A program made the translations under genes and the position numbers. A DNA stretch of 64,000 nucleotides from Cryphonectria parasitica EP155. Taxonomy: Eukaryota > Ascomycota > Sordariomycetes > Diaporthales > Cryphonectriaceae. Below are positions 35,882 to 49,814 of the stretch, piece after piece. The number at the start of each line of letters is the position of its first letter. The stretch's first letter is position 1. The stretch is taken from contig NW_024468914.1 in the NCBI RefSeq assembly GCF_011745365.1, positions 1,014,001 to 1,078,000 on the forward strand, given 5' to 3'. Under the pieces are notes generated by a model that searched no databases, was not told the origin of the DNA, and worked only from the letters and a program-made list of their open reading frames with translations.

Positions 35882-37503
35882 ATGGCAATTGGGAAAGAAG
35901 GCAACGTGAAGTGGGTAGATGTGAGTGAAAACTCTGGTCTCGTGCCACTCTTTCTGCATAATTCCATGAGACGGTCGACGGTTGGATTCGCCTGCCGTGC
36001 GAAATACTCTTTATTACACAACGCACTGGCCTACCTTCCCTTTGCTTTGAACGCCACTCCTAGGTTTTCCCCATTACAAACCCTGCAATCCCCACATTCC
36101 TTTACTAACACAACCATTCTCTTCCAAAAGGGCCTTCGCGGCATCGCATCGGCCTTGGTCGTGCTCACCCACCTAGCACGGGCCTGGGACGGCGAGCTCT
36201 TCGGTGCCACCTCGAAAGAAGGCGCGGCGCCACGATTCTTCCAGCTCCCCTACCTGCGCATCCTCATCCAGGGGCGCATCGGCGTGACCATCTTCGCCTT
36301 CGTCACCGGCTATGTCTGCGCCCTCAAGCCCATCAAGCTGTACAAGCAGGGCAACCAGGAGGCCGCGTTCGTCTCCATCAGCAAGTCGGCCCTGCGGCGC
36401 TTCCCGCGGCTGTTCTTACCTGCCGCCGCGGCGACCTGTGTGAGCTTTCTCCTGGCCGAGCTGGGCCTGTACGCGGTGGCCAAGCACCAGGACAGCTGGT
36501 GGGTGGATGTGCAGTCGCCCAAGAGGTTCGCGTATCTGGGGGAGGCGGTGGTGAATCTGGTCTACAATATTGTCACCACGTGGACACGGGGTGTGAATGA
36601 CTATGATAATAGCCAGTGGACCCTGTTGCCGCTTCTCAAGGGTAGCATGTGGGTTTATGCCTTTATGGTGGCGACGGCGTATGTCAAGCCCAGGTACCGC
36701 ATGTGGGCGAGTTTTGGGCTGTGGGTGTACTTTTACTGTGCTTCGGACTGTAAGTGGTTCTATACCTTTTTCCCCTTTACCCCTCCGTCACCAAAGGTTA
36801 AGAAAGGATTCTCGATAAAACCCCGGCTGAAATGTTTGTCTTTGATTTTCTAGCGGCTTTCGGAATGCAATTCTTCTGGGGCACACTCATCGCCGACCTG
36901 CAGAATCATGAGCCCTTCACGGCTCTCATTGCCAGCCGCCCACGAGCGAGCGCCATCATCTCTGGCTTTCTGTTGTTCATAGGTCTCACATTCGCGTCGT
37001 ACCCAGAAGGACACGCCGAGTGGATGGGTTGGTCGAGAACCCTGCTCAGCATCATGAGGCCGATCCTCCCGAACAACCCGGACTTCCCACGGTTCGCAAG
37101 CGGCATTGGTCTCGAGTTCATCTCCATCGGCATCGTATTCAGTCCATTCCTGCAGAAGGCGCTGAGCAGCAGGTACCTGCTGTTCCTGGGCAGGATGAGC
37201 TTTGCCGTGTACCTCCTGCACGGCCCGCTGCTGAAGACGGTGCTTGTGTGGATGCTGTATGGCGTGCAGACGCTCCCTGACCACGAGAACGATAAGGGCG
37301 AGATGGTCATTACGAGGCTGAAGTATCCCGGAAACCTGACTCTTGTGGCCTGGCAGATCGTGTGGCTGCCGATGTTATATGGCATTGCGAGCCTGTGGAT
37401 GAACCACGTCGATCCGGTCTGCGAGAGGTTGACCAACAGGTTGGTTGAGTACGTCAAGCTGGACGCATCAGAGAAGGTGTCTGTGTTGCCTACGACGAGG
37501 TGA
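35882..37503 (+). CDS. Acyltransferase-3 family integral membrane protein
   Basis: Three exons (35882-35920, 36131-36749, 36854-37503) give 435 residues. The 39-nt first exon ends in a perfect GTGAGT donor; the 210-nt intron ends with a TACTAAC branch point and an AAAAG acceptor, and the join produces KWVDGLRGIAS, the hallmark N terminus of acyltransferase-3 proteins. That match decides the start over the longer unspliced frame. The conserved histidine follows in VVLTHLARAWD (about residue 25). Roughly nine to ten membrane segments follow, among them RIGVTIFAFVTGYVCAL, the VYFYCASD helix at the exon 2/3 border, SGFLLFIGLTFASY and LGRMSFAVYLLHGPLL; the last is a recurrent motif of the family. 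Such proteins transfer acyl groups from acyl-CoA or membrane donors to sugars, sterols or secondary metabolites; substrate here is unknown. Confidence 0.85.
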
Positions 37504-38374
37504 TTGGAGGTTTGGCTACAGGGAAAGAAGAGCTTGCATGCTAGACATTGATCTTCAAAAGGTGGGATTTCATGATCATTATGACCTCTTATTACGAAAG
37601 CGTGCGTGGAGACTTGCACAAGCGAAACATGATTTTGATGAGAGATAAAGTTCTGCGTTTTTCCAAGACCAGTTTCTTTTCAGAGGGCAATGACCGTTGA
37701 AGAATAGCGAAGGCAAATTGAGAAACCACTTATAATCAGACTATGATAAATTAATCGCGTTGGAAACAGCCGATTCGTTAATGTCTCGAACATCCGCCAA
37801 AATCGCGAGCGGGAAGAGACAGAAAGATTCGTAGATTAAGGACACTACTAAATGAGCCATGTTTATATAATAGAATAAAGGATGTCTCTAAGCCTGCGCC
37901 CGGCAACAGTAAAGCCACCGGCCCGTGAACCTTATCGGGTTGAAGAATATCTAACGCCGGGCCTGCTGGAAGTAATCAATCGGCAGTGTTCCGCTTTCGC
38001 TTACCTTGTTTTCCTCCTACTGAGAAGGGCCTGAAAATCGGAGCAAACGGAGTTTTAAAGACAAGGTGCTGGCCTCGACCGTAGCGACAAATCAATCGGA
38101 CTCTCGCTGTGACTTTATATACTATTTTGACCTTACGGACGCATACAATCAAGTGAATTCGCTTGGACTCATAAGGCCGGCAGCGAAGAAGGAAAGGAAA
38201 CCAAAACCATAAAGCGGATCTCGGCTCACTACTTTTTATAGAATCCCGGTCTAAAGCGCCTCTTAGGATTTCAAATCGCCGCCAGGCCTTATCAAAGTCT
38301 CTCCAACCGCGTCCGCAATTCCTCGACGCGTTGTCCACAACTGAAACATCGAGAGATCGTGTCAGCATTTCAAC
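37504..38374. other. Intergenic region, no supported gene
   Basis: An AT-rich 3' flank of the acyltransferase (to about 37.9 kb) and then the promoter of the dehydrogenase. A 135-codon minus-strand frame (38383-37976) overlaps the dehydrogenase start and shows no domain. Confidence 0.5.
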
Positions 38375-39710
38375 ATGGCACAACCAAATGGGCTTGCAGA
38401 GGATGCACCAAAGGATATCCTACTAACCATGTACCCTGCACCGCGGCGCGCGGCGTGGGAGGAAAGCCTGCTGCAAAAATGCCCTGGGAAGCTAGACATC
38501 CGCTTCGCAAGCACCACGAGGCCAGACGGCACACCCATCAAGCCCTCAGAGCAAGATCCCGCTGTGTTTGAGGGCGTGACGATGCTCTTCTCATACATGC
38601 CAGCGCCTGCAGGTGCGTTGACGGCCCAATCAGGATTAATCTTCCTTCGCCCTTCCTTTTTGATCTGGCAATTCTGGGGTTGTTCAGCTCACTGATGGTG
38701 GACGCACAGAACACGTACCAAAACTTCGATTCGTCCAGGTGACCTCGGCAGGGACGGACCTTTGGGCTAATCACCCCAAGTATCTGGATAAGAGCGTGAC
38801 TTTTTGTACGACCAGTGGTTCTTCTGCGTGAGTTCTACAGAATACAGCTTGGTTACTGGGGTAAGATTTGAGCCCTGCTGATGAAAGACACTATTGGCAG
38901 GCCTCAAATCGCCGAATGGGTTCTTGGAAGTTGGCTCAGGTTCCGCAATGATTTCCCCAGGTATGAAGCGCAGCAGAAACAGTGCACTTGGGCAGTGGCG
39001 CCCACCACAGCCTGGGCAGCAGACTCCATCAATGCACGAGTGTAAGTCACTTGATCATCCATTTCCTGGCCGTACGTTGCGTTTCAAACACTCACTTCTC
39101 ACTGACTGATTTCATTCCTAGTGGTATTCTCGGCTATGGCGCCATCGGTCGCCAAGTTGCTCGCGTATGTAAAGCAATGGGCATGGAAATCCTGGCTTTC
39201 ACCTCCACTCCTCGGCTCACACCCGAATCTCGCCGCGACCGTGCCTATTGCGTGCCCGGGCTCGGCGACCCAGAGGGAACCCTCCCCAGCGAGTGGTTCC
39301 ACGGCACGACCAAGGACGACCTGAACAAGTTCCTGGCACAGGACCTCGACATGCTCGTCCTCTCGCTCCCGCTGACCAAGGCCACCGAGAAGTTCATCTC
39401 GACGGAGCAGTTCGACATCCTGAGCGCCAAGAAGACGTTTGTCGTGAACATTGCACGCGGCCCGATCGTCGACACGGAAGCCCTCATCGATGCTCTGGAA
39501 CAGGACAAGATCCGCGGCGCGGCCGTGGATGTTACGGACCCGGAGCCGCTGCCTCGGGACCATGCGCTGTGGAAGGCTAAGAATTGTTTGGTCACGCCTC
39601 ATGTCAGCTGGCAGTCGACGGGACAGTTCAAACGGGTTTTGGACATCCTCGCTGTGAATGTGGAGCGGTTCTTCAACGGCGAACAGTTGGTGAATGAGCT
39701 CAAGAGGTGA
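38375..39710 (+). CDS. D-isomer-specific 2-hydroxyacid dehydrogenase
   Basis: Four exons (38375-38612, 38710-38827, 38901-39041, 39122-39710) give 361 residues. Exons 1-3 make the substrate domain (LRFVQVTSAGTD, then APQIAEWVLGSWL); exon 4 holds the NAD(P)-binding domain with GYGAIG at 170-175. The catalytic triad is intact: R278 in NIARGP, E307 in DPEPLP and H326 in TPHVSW, with a Trp three residues after the His. These enzymes interconvert 2-keto acids and D-2-hydroxy acids (glyoxylate, hydroxypyruvate or branched keto-acid reductases). A stretch after the dinucleotide fold (TPESRRDRAYCVPG) is longer than in bacterial glyoxylate reductases and is typical of the fungal relatives I know. No targeting peptide is evident, so it is probably cytosolic. 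It converges on the GFA-domain gene, with only 225 nt between the stops. Confidence 0.92.
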
Positions 39711-39935
39711 ACATGGGAACAAGCATCGAATTTTACTGGGCTTCATTACTTGGCGTATACGGGGGGGTTGCATACGTGCGTCAGGGGGTTTTCTAGAATC
39801 TCTGGGTATTTAGACGATAGTGTAGACTGCATTTCCTTGTGCATAACTGCATGCATACCAGCCAAGTTGCTTCAGAAGCTGGTCCAAAAACCTACGTCGT
39901 ACTACTCTTCAAAATCGGTACAAAAATGGCCGCTT

Positions 39936-41166
39936 TTACTCGCCATCCTCTGGAAGCACATATCCGTCCGTGCCTTCATCGCTTCTCTCCACATTGATCT
40001 CCTCCCACTCGACACCATTCATCGCCCTGATATACAGGGGGCGGATCCGCCTCTGCTGCTCCACGAATTTCTGCTTCGCCTCTGGCAGTTTACCAACCAG
40101 CTCTTGTGGAGGTCCCAGCGGCACACCATAGCATGCCACGCCGCAGGTCTTGCAGAAAGGAGCGAGGTTGAACTTCCGGCCGAATGCGTAGGCCGTGGTG
40201 TTGTCTTCTCCCACAAGAGTGACTTGGTCTTTGTCGGGGTAAATGCTAGCAGCTGCCCGCTGTAAAGAGGTCACACCATGATATTAGTGGGCCTGGATGG
40301 ATTAGTTTTGAAGGGAGTCAACATACCCTCACACATATGCTACAGTTGTCCTCCTTGATCTGAACATCCTTGAGAGCAGGTGTCACCACGGTGAACGCCA
40401 CTGTCCCGCACTGGCAGGACCCAGTATAGACCCTCTTCTTGGTCTCATCATCGGAGGATACGTTCTGTGCCAGAGAATCGGGGAGCGGAACGGGTGTCTC
40501 TTTGATGCTCGCAGAGGTGCTAGAGAACCAATGTTAAGTGAGCACATCATGATCATTATCTGCCGAAGCCTAGGGGTCGAGCGCAAACTCACTCTATTGT
40601 CTCAACTTCGGTCTTGAAAGGGTTCACACCAATGAATGTTCGGATCTGCCGTCGGACAATACTTCAGCTTATCATCACCGCAAGCCGTCCATTGTGTTTT
40701 CGAAGAACTTACATTGACTCCTAATTTGCCCTCCAGCGGTCCTGTTTTATGAGTTCCATAGAGACCCGTTCCACAAGAAGTACAGAACTGTTAAGCCCAA
40801 GTTAGAGCATGAACACCAACCATAATTCAACTAAACTCCACCCTGCTCAAATCAACAAACCTCGTGCCTCAAAGCCTCCGTCTCAAATTCCCCCAACGTA
40901 TCAGCACCGCCTTTCGTGTACTGCACGTGACCCTCGCCTGGAAACGCCCATAGATAGCCCGACTTGTGGCATAGGCTGCAATTGCACCCCGTCGCTCGAG
41001 TGATCGCGGGCACCGTGACCTCGAACCTGTTCCTACCACAGTGGCAGTTGCCCTTGTACGAGGTCAGATCGCCGGGACGACTATCTCCATCTGCGTGCTG
41101 TTGTGGGCTTGACTTGGACAAGCGACGACTTATACTCAATCCCGTCTCTTGTCGTACGACAGGCAT
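39936..41166 (-). CDS. Tandem GFA-domain (CENP-V/formaldehyde-activating-like) protein
   Basis: Five exons on the minus strand (41166-40861, 40787-40713, 40645-40593, 40519-40327, 40259-39936) give 316 residues with consistent phases. Two GFA-type zinc folds lie in tandem. Domain 1: C41/C43 (GNCHCG), C61/C63/C66 (GCNCSLC) and C104/C107 (FCTSCG). Domain 2: C180/C182 (GSCQCG), C204/C207 (DNCSIC) and C245/C248 (FCKTCG). The linker (about 128-175) is Pro/Ser- and acid-rich. GFA proteins bind zinc through these cysteines and include bacterial glutathione-dependent formaldehyde-activating enzymes and animal CENP-V; fungal double-domain members are uncharacterised. The N-terminal ~35 residues have Ser/Arg/Gln and might be a weak mitochondrial leader or simply disordered. 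It is divergent from the PhyH gene, with 1.16 kb between the starts. Confidence 0.88.
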
Positions 41167-42327
41167 GTTTACACAGTTTGCTTTACTGGGGTTGCCAGTC
41201 GCGTAGGTTCGCAAGCCAATTGCTGTTGTTTTTAACAGCAGCAGTCGAGAAGGAAGGGGGATTTTTGTGAAGCGGGTCCTAGCAAGGAAACTTGACGTTT
41301 GGCTCGAATATATACTGCACAGTTAGCTGCATCAGGTGCGGCGCAGCAAGGCTCTTGTCCAAAAAGAGACTCGATTCTGACGTGACTCTAGCTCGTCAGC
41401 CCCCAAGCCTGAAGGGGTGTTCCCCGAAGGGCATGTTATCGGGCCCTTGTACCCTTTTGTGCATGCAAAGCTGAAAACTAAGGGTTTCAGATCTTCAACA
41501 AGCGTCTTATTGTCTAGTAATTACCAGATAAACCTCATCATTGGAATGGCCAAGGCGTATGTGTTGCCAATGTTCCAGAGTAGCAATACATTACCCGTGT
41601 GATGAAATGATTTGAAGTGGTCGGCAACTCTGCCGTGGAATCTTCAAACTCCGTAGCGCCTCAATGAACCTCGGGATGCTGATATCGATGCTGCAACAGG
41701 GAGCAAAGTGAGGAAGGATAAAGCTTGGATTATATTTAACATCTAGGCGAGCATTCAGCCAATGAAGCGCAATCTGAAAGAGTAGATATGCCAATTGAAG
41801 ATATTTATCTCGGTTTAGAAGGTCAAAAAGTCATTGCGCTAAGCACTCGTCAATTTCGTATGAACTTGGTGTCCTGCATTATGCTCAAGTAAACAATGAC
41901 TCAATTTGAGAAACACATTGTTGTTCAACTATCACACTCAAATGGTGCAAGTAATCTGATAGAAGTGGAATACAAAATATCTGTGCAAAAGCAGTCCTGC
42001 TGAGATAGGCCAATTACACAACGTTAGAGAAAGACATTATGGATGCTTCGTCCCATGCCCCCCGACTTTCGGACTCCCCACTAGCCGTTCTTAGGTATTG
42101 TAGGCCTCCACAGCATGTGGGTTGCGAATAGCAATGCGGAGAGTGCTGAGCTGGTGGCATCCTTTGAAATCCCGCTCCCGTCTTACTGCCGGTAATCCGC
42201 CGGCGTTATCATTTCTCATCACAAAAGTGGTCTTGACGATAGCCTGATCTGTTCATTGACGGGCGCGAAAACCAAATAGACGACGACGACAACGTCTGAA
42301 ATCGAGTCTTGCCTGGCGCACGCAGAC
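41167..42327. promoter_or_regulatory. Divergent promoter region between GFA and PhyH genes
   Basis: The 1.16 kb between two outward-pointing starts contains no supported gene. It is AT-rich in the centre (about 41.6-42.0 kb). I cannot name specific binding sites; shared regulation of the two flanking genes is possible but unproven. Confidence 0.4.
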
Positions 42328-43503
42328 ATGAACGGCCAGATAGATGCTCCGCAGGCCATCGCGCCCACCGAAAAGGAACGCCAGGCGGGGGTCTACTCGC
42401 CGCGCAACTTGCAGAAGGTGCTTGGGGCGCTGCACCGAGATGGCCTGGTGGTTTTGAGGGATGTCATTGACAAAGATCATATCGATGCGCTGAACGATAA
42501 CATGTGCAAGGAGGCCGAGAGGATGATGTCCGACCCGAACCAGGCGTATAATCAGAACGTAAAGTGTAAGATGCGCACCCGGCTGCTTGACTACTTATCT
42601 CTTCGACATGCGAGGTGGGCTGGACTGACTGTGCTATCCTGAAGCAAATTTCTTGCAAAGACCACCGGTGACGGATGCGGCCCATCTTCACGAAGACATA
42701 TACTTCAATTCTTTCCTCCTGCAAATCGCCAACGCGTGAGTACTTTAGCAGCGCCTGCAGAGATGTTGGATCGTGCTGTTGTTGACCTGGCCTACAGCTA
42801 TTTGGGATCGAAGCCCATCTGGAACTGGCTCACATCCAACACGGCCCTGGCAAACACCGCCGGTATGCGTCAGCCCGAGCACAAGGACTCAAACTTTGAT
42901 CACCCCCTCTGTCCATACTACTTCATCGCCAACATCCCCCTCTGCGACTTTTCCGTCGAGAACGGCGCGACGGAATTCTGGCTGGGGTCCTCCGTCTACA
43001 CAACAATGGAGGACCAGCAGACCGTGGAACAGGACTGCACAGTCTCGAACAAGGCTTATAAAGCAGGTGCCCGCATACCCTGGATCGCAGAAGGGCCCAA
43101 GGAGGCCCGGAGGGCTGTTCGTCCGCCACTTCAGCCGGAGGCTCACCGCGGGGATATTATGATCCGGGATCTGCGAACATGGCACGCTGGTATGCCTAAT
43201 AATTCTGACAAGCACCGGATTATGCTAGGACTGGGGTATCAGGTGAGCACCAGAGATAATCATCAATCATGATGAACTCCAAGAGAAAGGGGCATTCAGG
43301 CTGACTGACGCCATCTTTAGAGCCCGTTTCATCCAAACTTTAAACAGCGTCTCCATCTTCCTCTCTCGCAGGAGGAGTTCTTCTTGGGGCAGTCTAAGGG
43401 CAGGATAGAAGTTAGGGCCAACTTTTATGACGATGACGAGTTCTCGAAAACGAAAGCCGACACAATGTTTGATATTTGTCCTCAGTATGGGTCTGATGAG
43501 TAG
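42328..43503 (+). CDS. Phytanoyl-CoA dioxygenase (PhyH) family protein
   Basis: Four exons (42328-42565, 42645-42735, 42798-43242, 43321-43503) give 318 residues. The N-terminal helix region (LQKVLGALHRDGLVVLRDVID) is typical of PhyH proteins. The iron site is H138 and D140 (PEHKDSNFDHP) plus H239 (RTWHAGMPN); R250 (KHRIM) would bind 2-oxoglutarate. No signal peptide or peroxisomal C-terminal tripeptide is seen (it ends SDE), so it is probably cytosolic. PhyH relatives in fungi hydroxylate or epoxidise many small molecules, including fungal metabolites, so the substrate cannot be read from sequence. Exon 2 begins after an AAG acceptor preceded by a CTGACT branch point. Confidence 0.9.
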
Positions 43504-45024
43504 GAATTCTTTTGGATTATCTGAAGGGCGGGATGGGCAATGTCGTACGAGACGCCAGTTTATAACAATGACAAGCCTATGTGTCGAAATGCCTTTAACC
43601 TGAAGAATGATCATTTCGTGAAGAATCCCAGTGGTGATCAGATATAGTTGATGTAGCGCGACTTCGGCAGCAGACAACGTTGGCAACATCAATGCACCGC
43701 AGCTGCCGTACATTTACCGGTTACGGTAATCTGAGATGATCAGTCTCGCTGTCACTCAGGAGGTCTTTGTTTTTGCATGTTCATTGCGCGAAAGGGAACA
43801 CTGATCGTCATTTTTTATGACAGCATGCCGATTAGAATTGACGCTCGGAAGTCAATTCTAAAACGCCGAGGAACAGCTGTTGCATCGAAATTACCTAGTA
43901 TTGAACTATCGGCACGAGTGCCTGCAAGATCGAATCTATTGCTTCTAGAAGGAAGTTTACGAATCCCAAGATGTTTCAACTAAGATACAAGTTCCTCGGT
44001 CCTTGCCTAGCAATGTTGCGGTAGGGAGTAGCGTCCGATTCAGAGACGGGCGTCCCTCACGCGTCAATAGTCTTCGCCTAGAGGCCAACAAGACCCAGCG
44101 GTGCGGATTTCCGTCCTACCTGTAGCATAGCGATATGTAGAGTAGGACCTGGGGTGGGCTGTTGTATGCCTGTTCCGGGCTAGAGGACCGAATATGATTC
44201 AAACTCTAAATTCAGCCTGCAGGTACTGTGGTACATGCAGGAGCGTTGTCTCCACTGGTCTAATTTACCATGTTGCATTGCCAACGATAGCCGTGAGAGC
44301 CATCGTAAGATCCAAGTCCAGGATGAGGCGGAGAATAAATCCCCCTTCGAGCGAGCCACCCGAAAAGCAGCAGAGATGATTAGCATACTTCATCAGGTAC
44401 CATAATGCATACCCTGATTCTCGACAAAACCAAGAAACATCTCGGGTCTACTTCTCTACACAAGAGTGGGCCTCGTTTGAAGTACATAGACGTATAGCGC
44501 GCGCGCGCGCGCGCCGAGAACTATTTCTTGGAGGGGCCATTGGCTCCTGGCCCAAACAACCAATGGAAGAATCGTGGAGGTTCAGCTGGCACCAGAAACA
44601 TGTTTGCGATGTGGGGGAGGAATTCACTAGTCAAAAAACACCCCCCCCTTTCTGGACTTTCTACAAGCACTTTACTTCTGACCACGGTATGTATTTGCGG
44701 GCCGACCACAGCCACCGGATGTTGACGACATCGGGATGGCACCCGGAACCAACAACCATAACGCGTGGATCTCGACGGGCCGGCTGCTCATCCAAGAATG
44801 GAATGCTCCCGAACTATCGGTCCCTTATTCGTGTACATGCGTACATTAGAGAATCCCTTATTAAGAGAATGTGTGCTCATCTTACCTCACTGATGCCACC
44901 CTTTCCAGACATCTTGATCACTGTCACTCATTGATGACTGCCTCTCGTCGTTTCTTGATCTCTTGTATCTGCAAGCTTCTGTCCTTGAATTTTGCCCATT
45001 AACCTTGACGATTTCCCTCACGCC
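43504..45024. other. Intergenic region with a (GC)9 repeat
   Basis: No gene is supported; short frames at 43777, 44194 and 44528-44934 lack domains. A (GC)9 run at 44497-44514 is the only distinct repeat. The last 100 nt are the leader of the GMC oxidoreductase. Confidence 0.5.
44497..44514. repeat. (GC)9 dinucleotide repeat
   Basis: Nine GC units in a row; alternating purine-pyrimidine DNA of this kind can adopt the Z form. It lies about 510 nt upstream of the GMC oxidoreductase ATG. Confidence 0.85.
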
Positions 45025-47436
<2,412 letters not shown>

Positions 47437-47833
47437 GCAACTGATGAATAGCTGAGAGACTTGAGATATTCATTTACATTCTAGTGGACATATTAAATAT
47501 ACTTTTTGAATTATAAAACATCAGATTTGGCCGTCCGATTGCTAAGCTTCGAAGAATCAGTTCGTTCTCTCTCGTACAGAGACGATATTTCCCTGTGGAA
47601 TACGGATAGAACCACAAATTGTCCCTTGGGACAACTCGTATAGCCACGATCAGTATCATGAGCTTTTGCAAGCCCATCAATTTAAACAACAACCAGCAAG
47701 GTGCCACAAACTCAGCACGCCAGAAACACGAGGCCTGCCAATTTCCGATTTGTCAATATCCAAGATGGCCAATCCACTTTCACCGCCCTTGACTCATGAA
47801 GCACCTTTACCTCTTCAATTTTTCATCCACATT
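47437..47833. other. Short intergenic region before the tRNA gene
   Basis: AT-rich 3' flank of the GMC gene followed by the upstream region of tRNA-Leu. No coding frame is supported. Confidence 0.5.
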
Positions 47834-47937
47834 GGCAAGATGGCCGAGCGGTCTAAGGCGCCACGTTCAGGTTCTTCAAACTTGAATATCTCTTCGTGGT
47901 CTCGCAAGAGGCGTGAGTTCGAATCTCACTCTTGTCA
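47834..47937 (+). tRNA. tRNA-Leu (anticodon CAG) with a 22-nt intron
   Basis: The acceptor stem GGCAAGA (47834-47840) pairs with TCTTGTC (47930-47936), with one G-U pair; A47937 is the discriminator base typical of tRNA-Leu. The D arm has GCC/GGC. The anticodon stem CCACG (47861-47865) pairs with CGTGG (47895-47899). The anticodon CAG is at 47868-47870, and a 22-nt intron (47872-47893) sits after position 37, the canonical site. A long variable arm (CTC GCAA GAG) marks a type II tRNA, and the T arm is GTGAG/TTCGAAT/CTCAC. A TTTTT run just downstream (about 47943-47947) would end polymerase III transcription. It reads CUG leucine codons. Confidence 0.95.
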
Positions 47938-47942
47938 ATTTA

Positions 47943-47947
47943 CTTTT
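47943..47947 (+). terminator. Polymerase III T-run terminator of tRNA-Leu
   Basis: A TTTTT run follows the tRNA 3' end within ten nucleotides, the standard RNA polymerase III stop signal. Confidence 0.65.
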
Positions 47948-48236
47948 TGTAGCTGCCATCTTACAGGTTTTGTTGGGAGACATGATTCCATGGAACGTAG
48001 GCCGGTTTACGGAATTGCATTTTGATTGACTCTTGGTGGTCCGTCCTCTCTCTCTTCTTCTTTCTCTTTTGACGCATTCTATGAGGACGTGAGGTATTGT
48101 CGGGGGAAAGAAGAACGGAAAGAATCCTGTCAAATCAATATCAGTGGTCATGTCTTGTTCTGTTACTGGCTTAACACCATCGTCAAAATATATAGATAAA
48201 TTCCCCGTACAGCAAGAGTTCACCTCCTTTAGCAGT

Positions 48237-49814
48237 TTAGAGATGATATTTGAAGTCCAGCTCACGGTCTCCAGTCTTGACTTTTCTTGTGTCTTGAATC
48301 TCTCCCCTGGCAATCTTTTCCTTGTTCCTCGTCTGGCGAGAGATATACAGTGCCTTACACGCAATGACCAGCTGCGCAACACCAATAGACCCCAAGCTGA
48401 ACGCATTGCCCAGCGTATAAGGGGCTTTCCGGTAGATCTGACCCGCCACAATCCCTGCACAGTTGCCCAGGGTCTGCTGGAACCCGATGGCCGCCGCCCT
48501 CCTATAGTGTGGCGCGACGTTGACGTTTAGCCAGGTCAGGTTGATGCCGGGGCCGTTGTAGGCGGCGATGGCGCAGAGAAAAGTGCCAAAGAACTTGACG
48601 CCGTTGGACACGGGGCTGAGAATGAGGGCGTAGCCGATCACGCCGATGAAGTTGGCAAAGACGAGGAAGGGCGAGCGCAGGGTGAAGCGGTCCGAGGCGA
48701 AGGAGAGGGCGAGGAAGCTACCGCCTCCGACAATGTAGACGGGAATGGTGAGATACTGGGCCTGCAGGGAATTGTAGCCCATGGATTCGATGATGGAAGG
48801 GAGAAACGTGGAGAAGCCGTAGAGGAGGATGTCTTGACAGAACTGAATGGCGCCGCTGGTGAGAAGAGAAGAAAAAGGAATATGTTAGCGAGGAATCCCT
48901 TCTGATAATATTATGCTCTACTGTGAGAACAGAGAGGGAGATTGAATAGTTGCTTACCTCAACCATAGCTTGGGGTCACGAAGCGTGATAAAGATCTCCT
49001 GCCAGCTAAACTCCTCGGTGCCCATATACCGAGCACGCTGCTGGGCGCGAATACCCATGAGCGCTTTCTCGCGGTCATTCAGGAAATATGCGTTGCTTGG
49101 GTCGTTGGGTAGACCAAACCAGACGATCAGGGCGACCACCATGCTGAAGATGCCCTCGATAATGTAAACCCACCGCCAGCCTGCATATCCGCCGACACCA
49201 TCCATCTTCAGGATGAGGTACGCGAGCAGGCCACCAAAGGCACCCGACAGGGCCGTACACACGAAGAGGTATGAGACACGCCTCGCTTGTTCCTCTCGCT
49301 TGTACACCATGGTCAAGTACAGGTTCAACCCCGGGAACAAGCCGCCCTCGCATGCACCCAGGACCAGCCGCGCAGCGTACATGCCGCCGATGCTGGTGAT
49401 GAAGCCGGAAAATATGGTGGTCAGCGACCAGATGATGCAGAGGCCCGTCATCAGGATGCGCGGCGTGATTTTCTTCAGCGCGATGGCCCAGGGCGCCTCG
49501 ACGAGGACGTAGGTGGCGTAGAAGATGGAGACGGCCGTGGAGATCTCCTCGGTGCTGGCGTGGATGTCCTCGGGCATGCCGGCCACCTTGACGTTTCCGA
49601 TGTTGGAGCGGTCGAGAAAGCATGAGAGGTAGACGAGCATAATGACCGGCACGAAGAAGAGGTCCAGCTTCGCGAGCAGCTTGCGCTCCTCGGCCGGCTC
49701 GATGGTCTCGATGACCGTCGACGACGCCGCCGCGCCTTGGTCGGCTGACATGGGCCGCTTCTCCATCATGTCGCCCTTGGTGGACAGGTTGTCCAGGGAT
49801 GGCTGTGCTGACAT
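48237..49814 (-). CDS. MFS transporter, anion:cation symporter (Dal5/Tna1-like) family
   Basis: Two exons on the minus strand (49814-48958 and 48855-48237; 102-nt intron) give 491 residues. A hydrophilic N terminus of about 45 residues precedes twelve predicted membrane helices. Marks of the ACS family (the group with allantoate, nicotinate and pantothenate permeases) are CFLDRSNIGNVKVAGM after helix 1, RLVLGACEGGLFPG in helices 4-5, and GWRWVYIIEGI in helix 6. The central loop (PNDPSNAYFLNDREKALM) and the second half, including SNGVKFFGTFLCAIAAYNG and ALYISRQTRNKE near the end, also fit. It would be a proton-coupled importer of a small carboxylate or vitamin-like anion in the plasma membrane; the substrate is not decided. 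Near genes for pectin breakdown, an organic-acid substrate is one guess among several. Confidence 0.92.
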
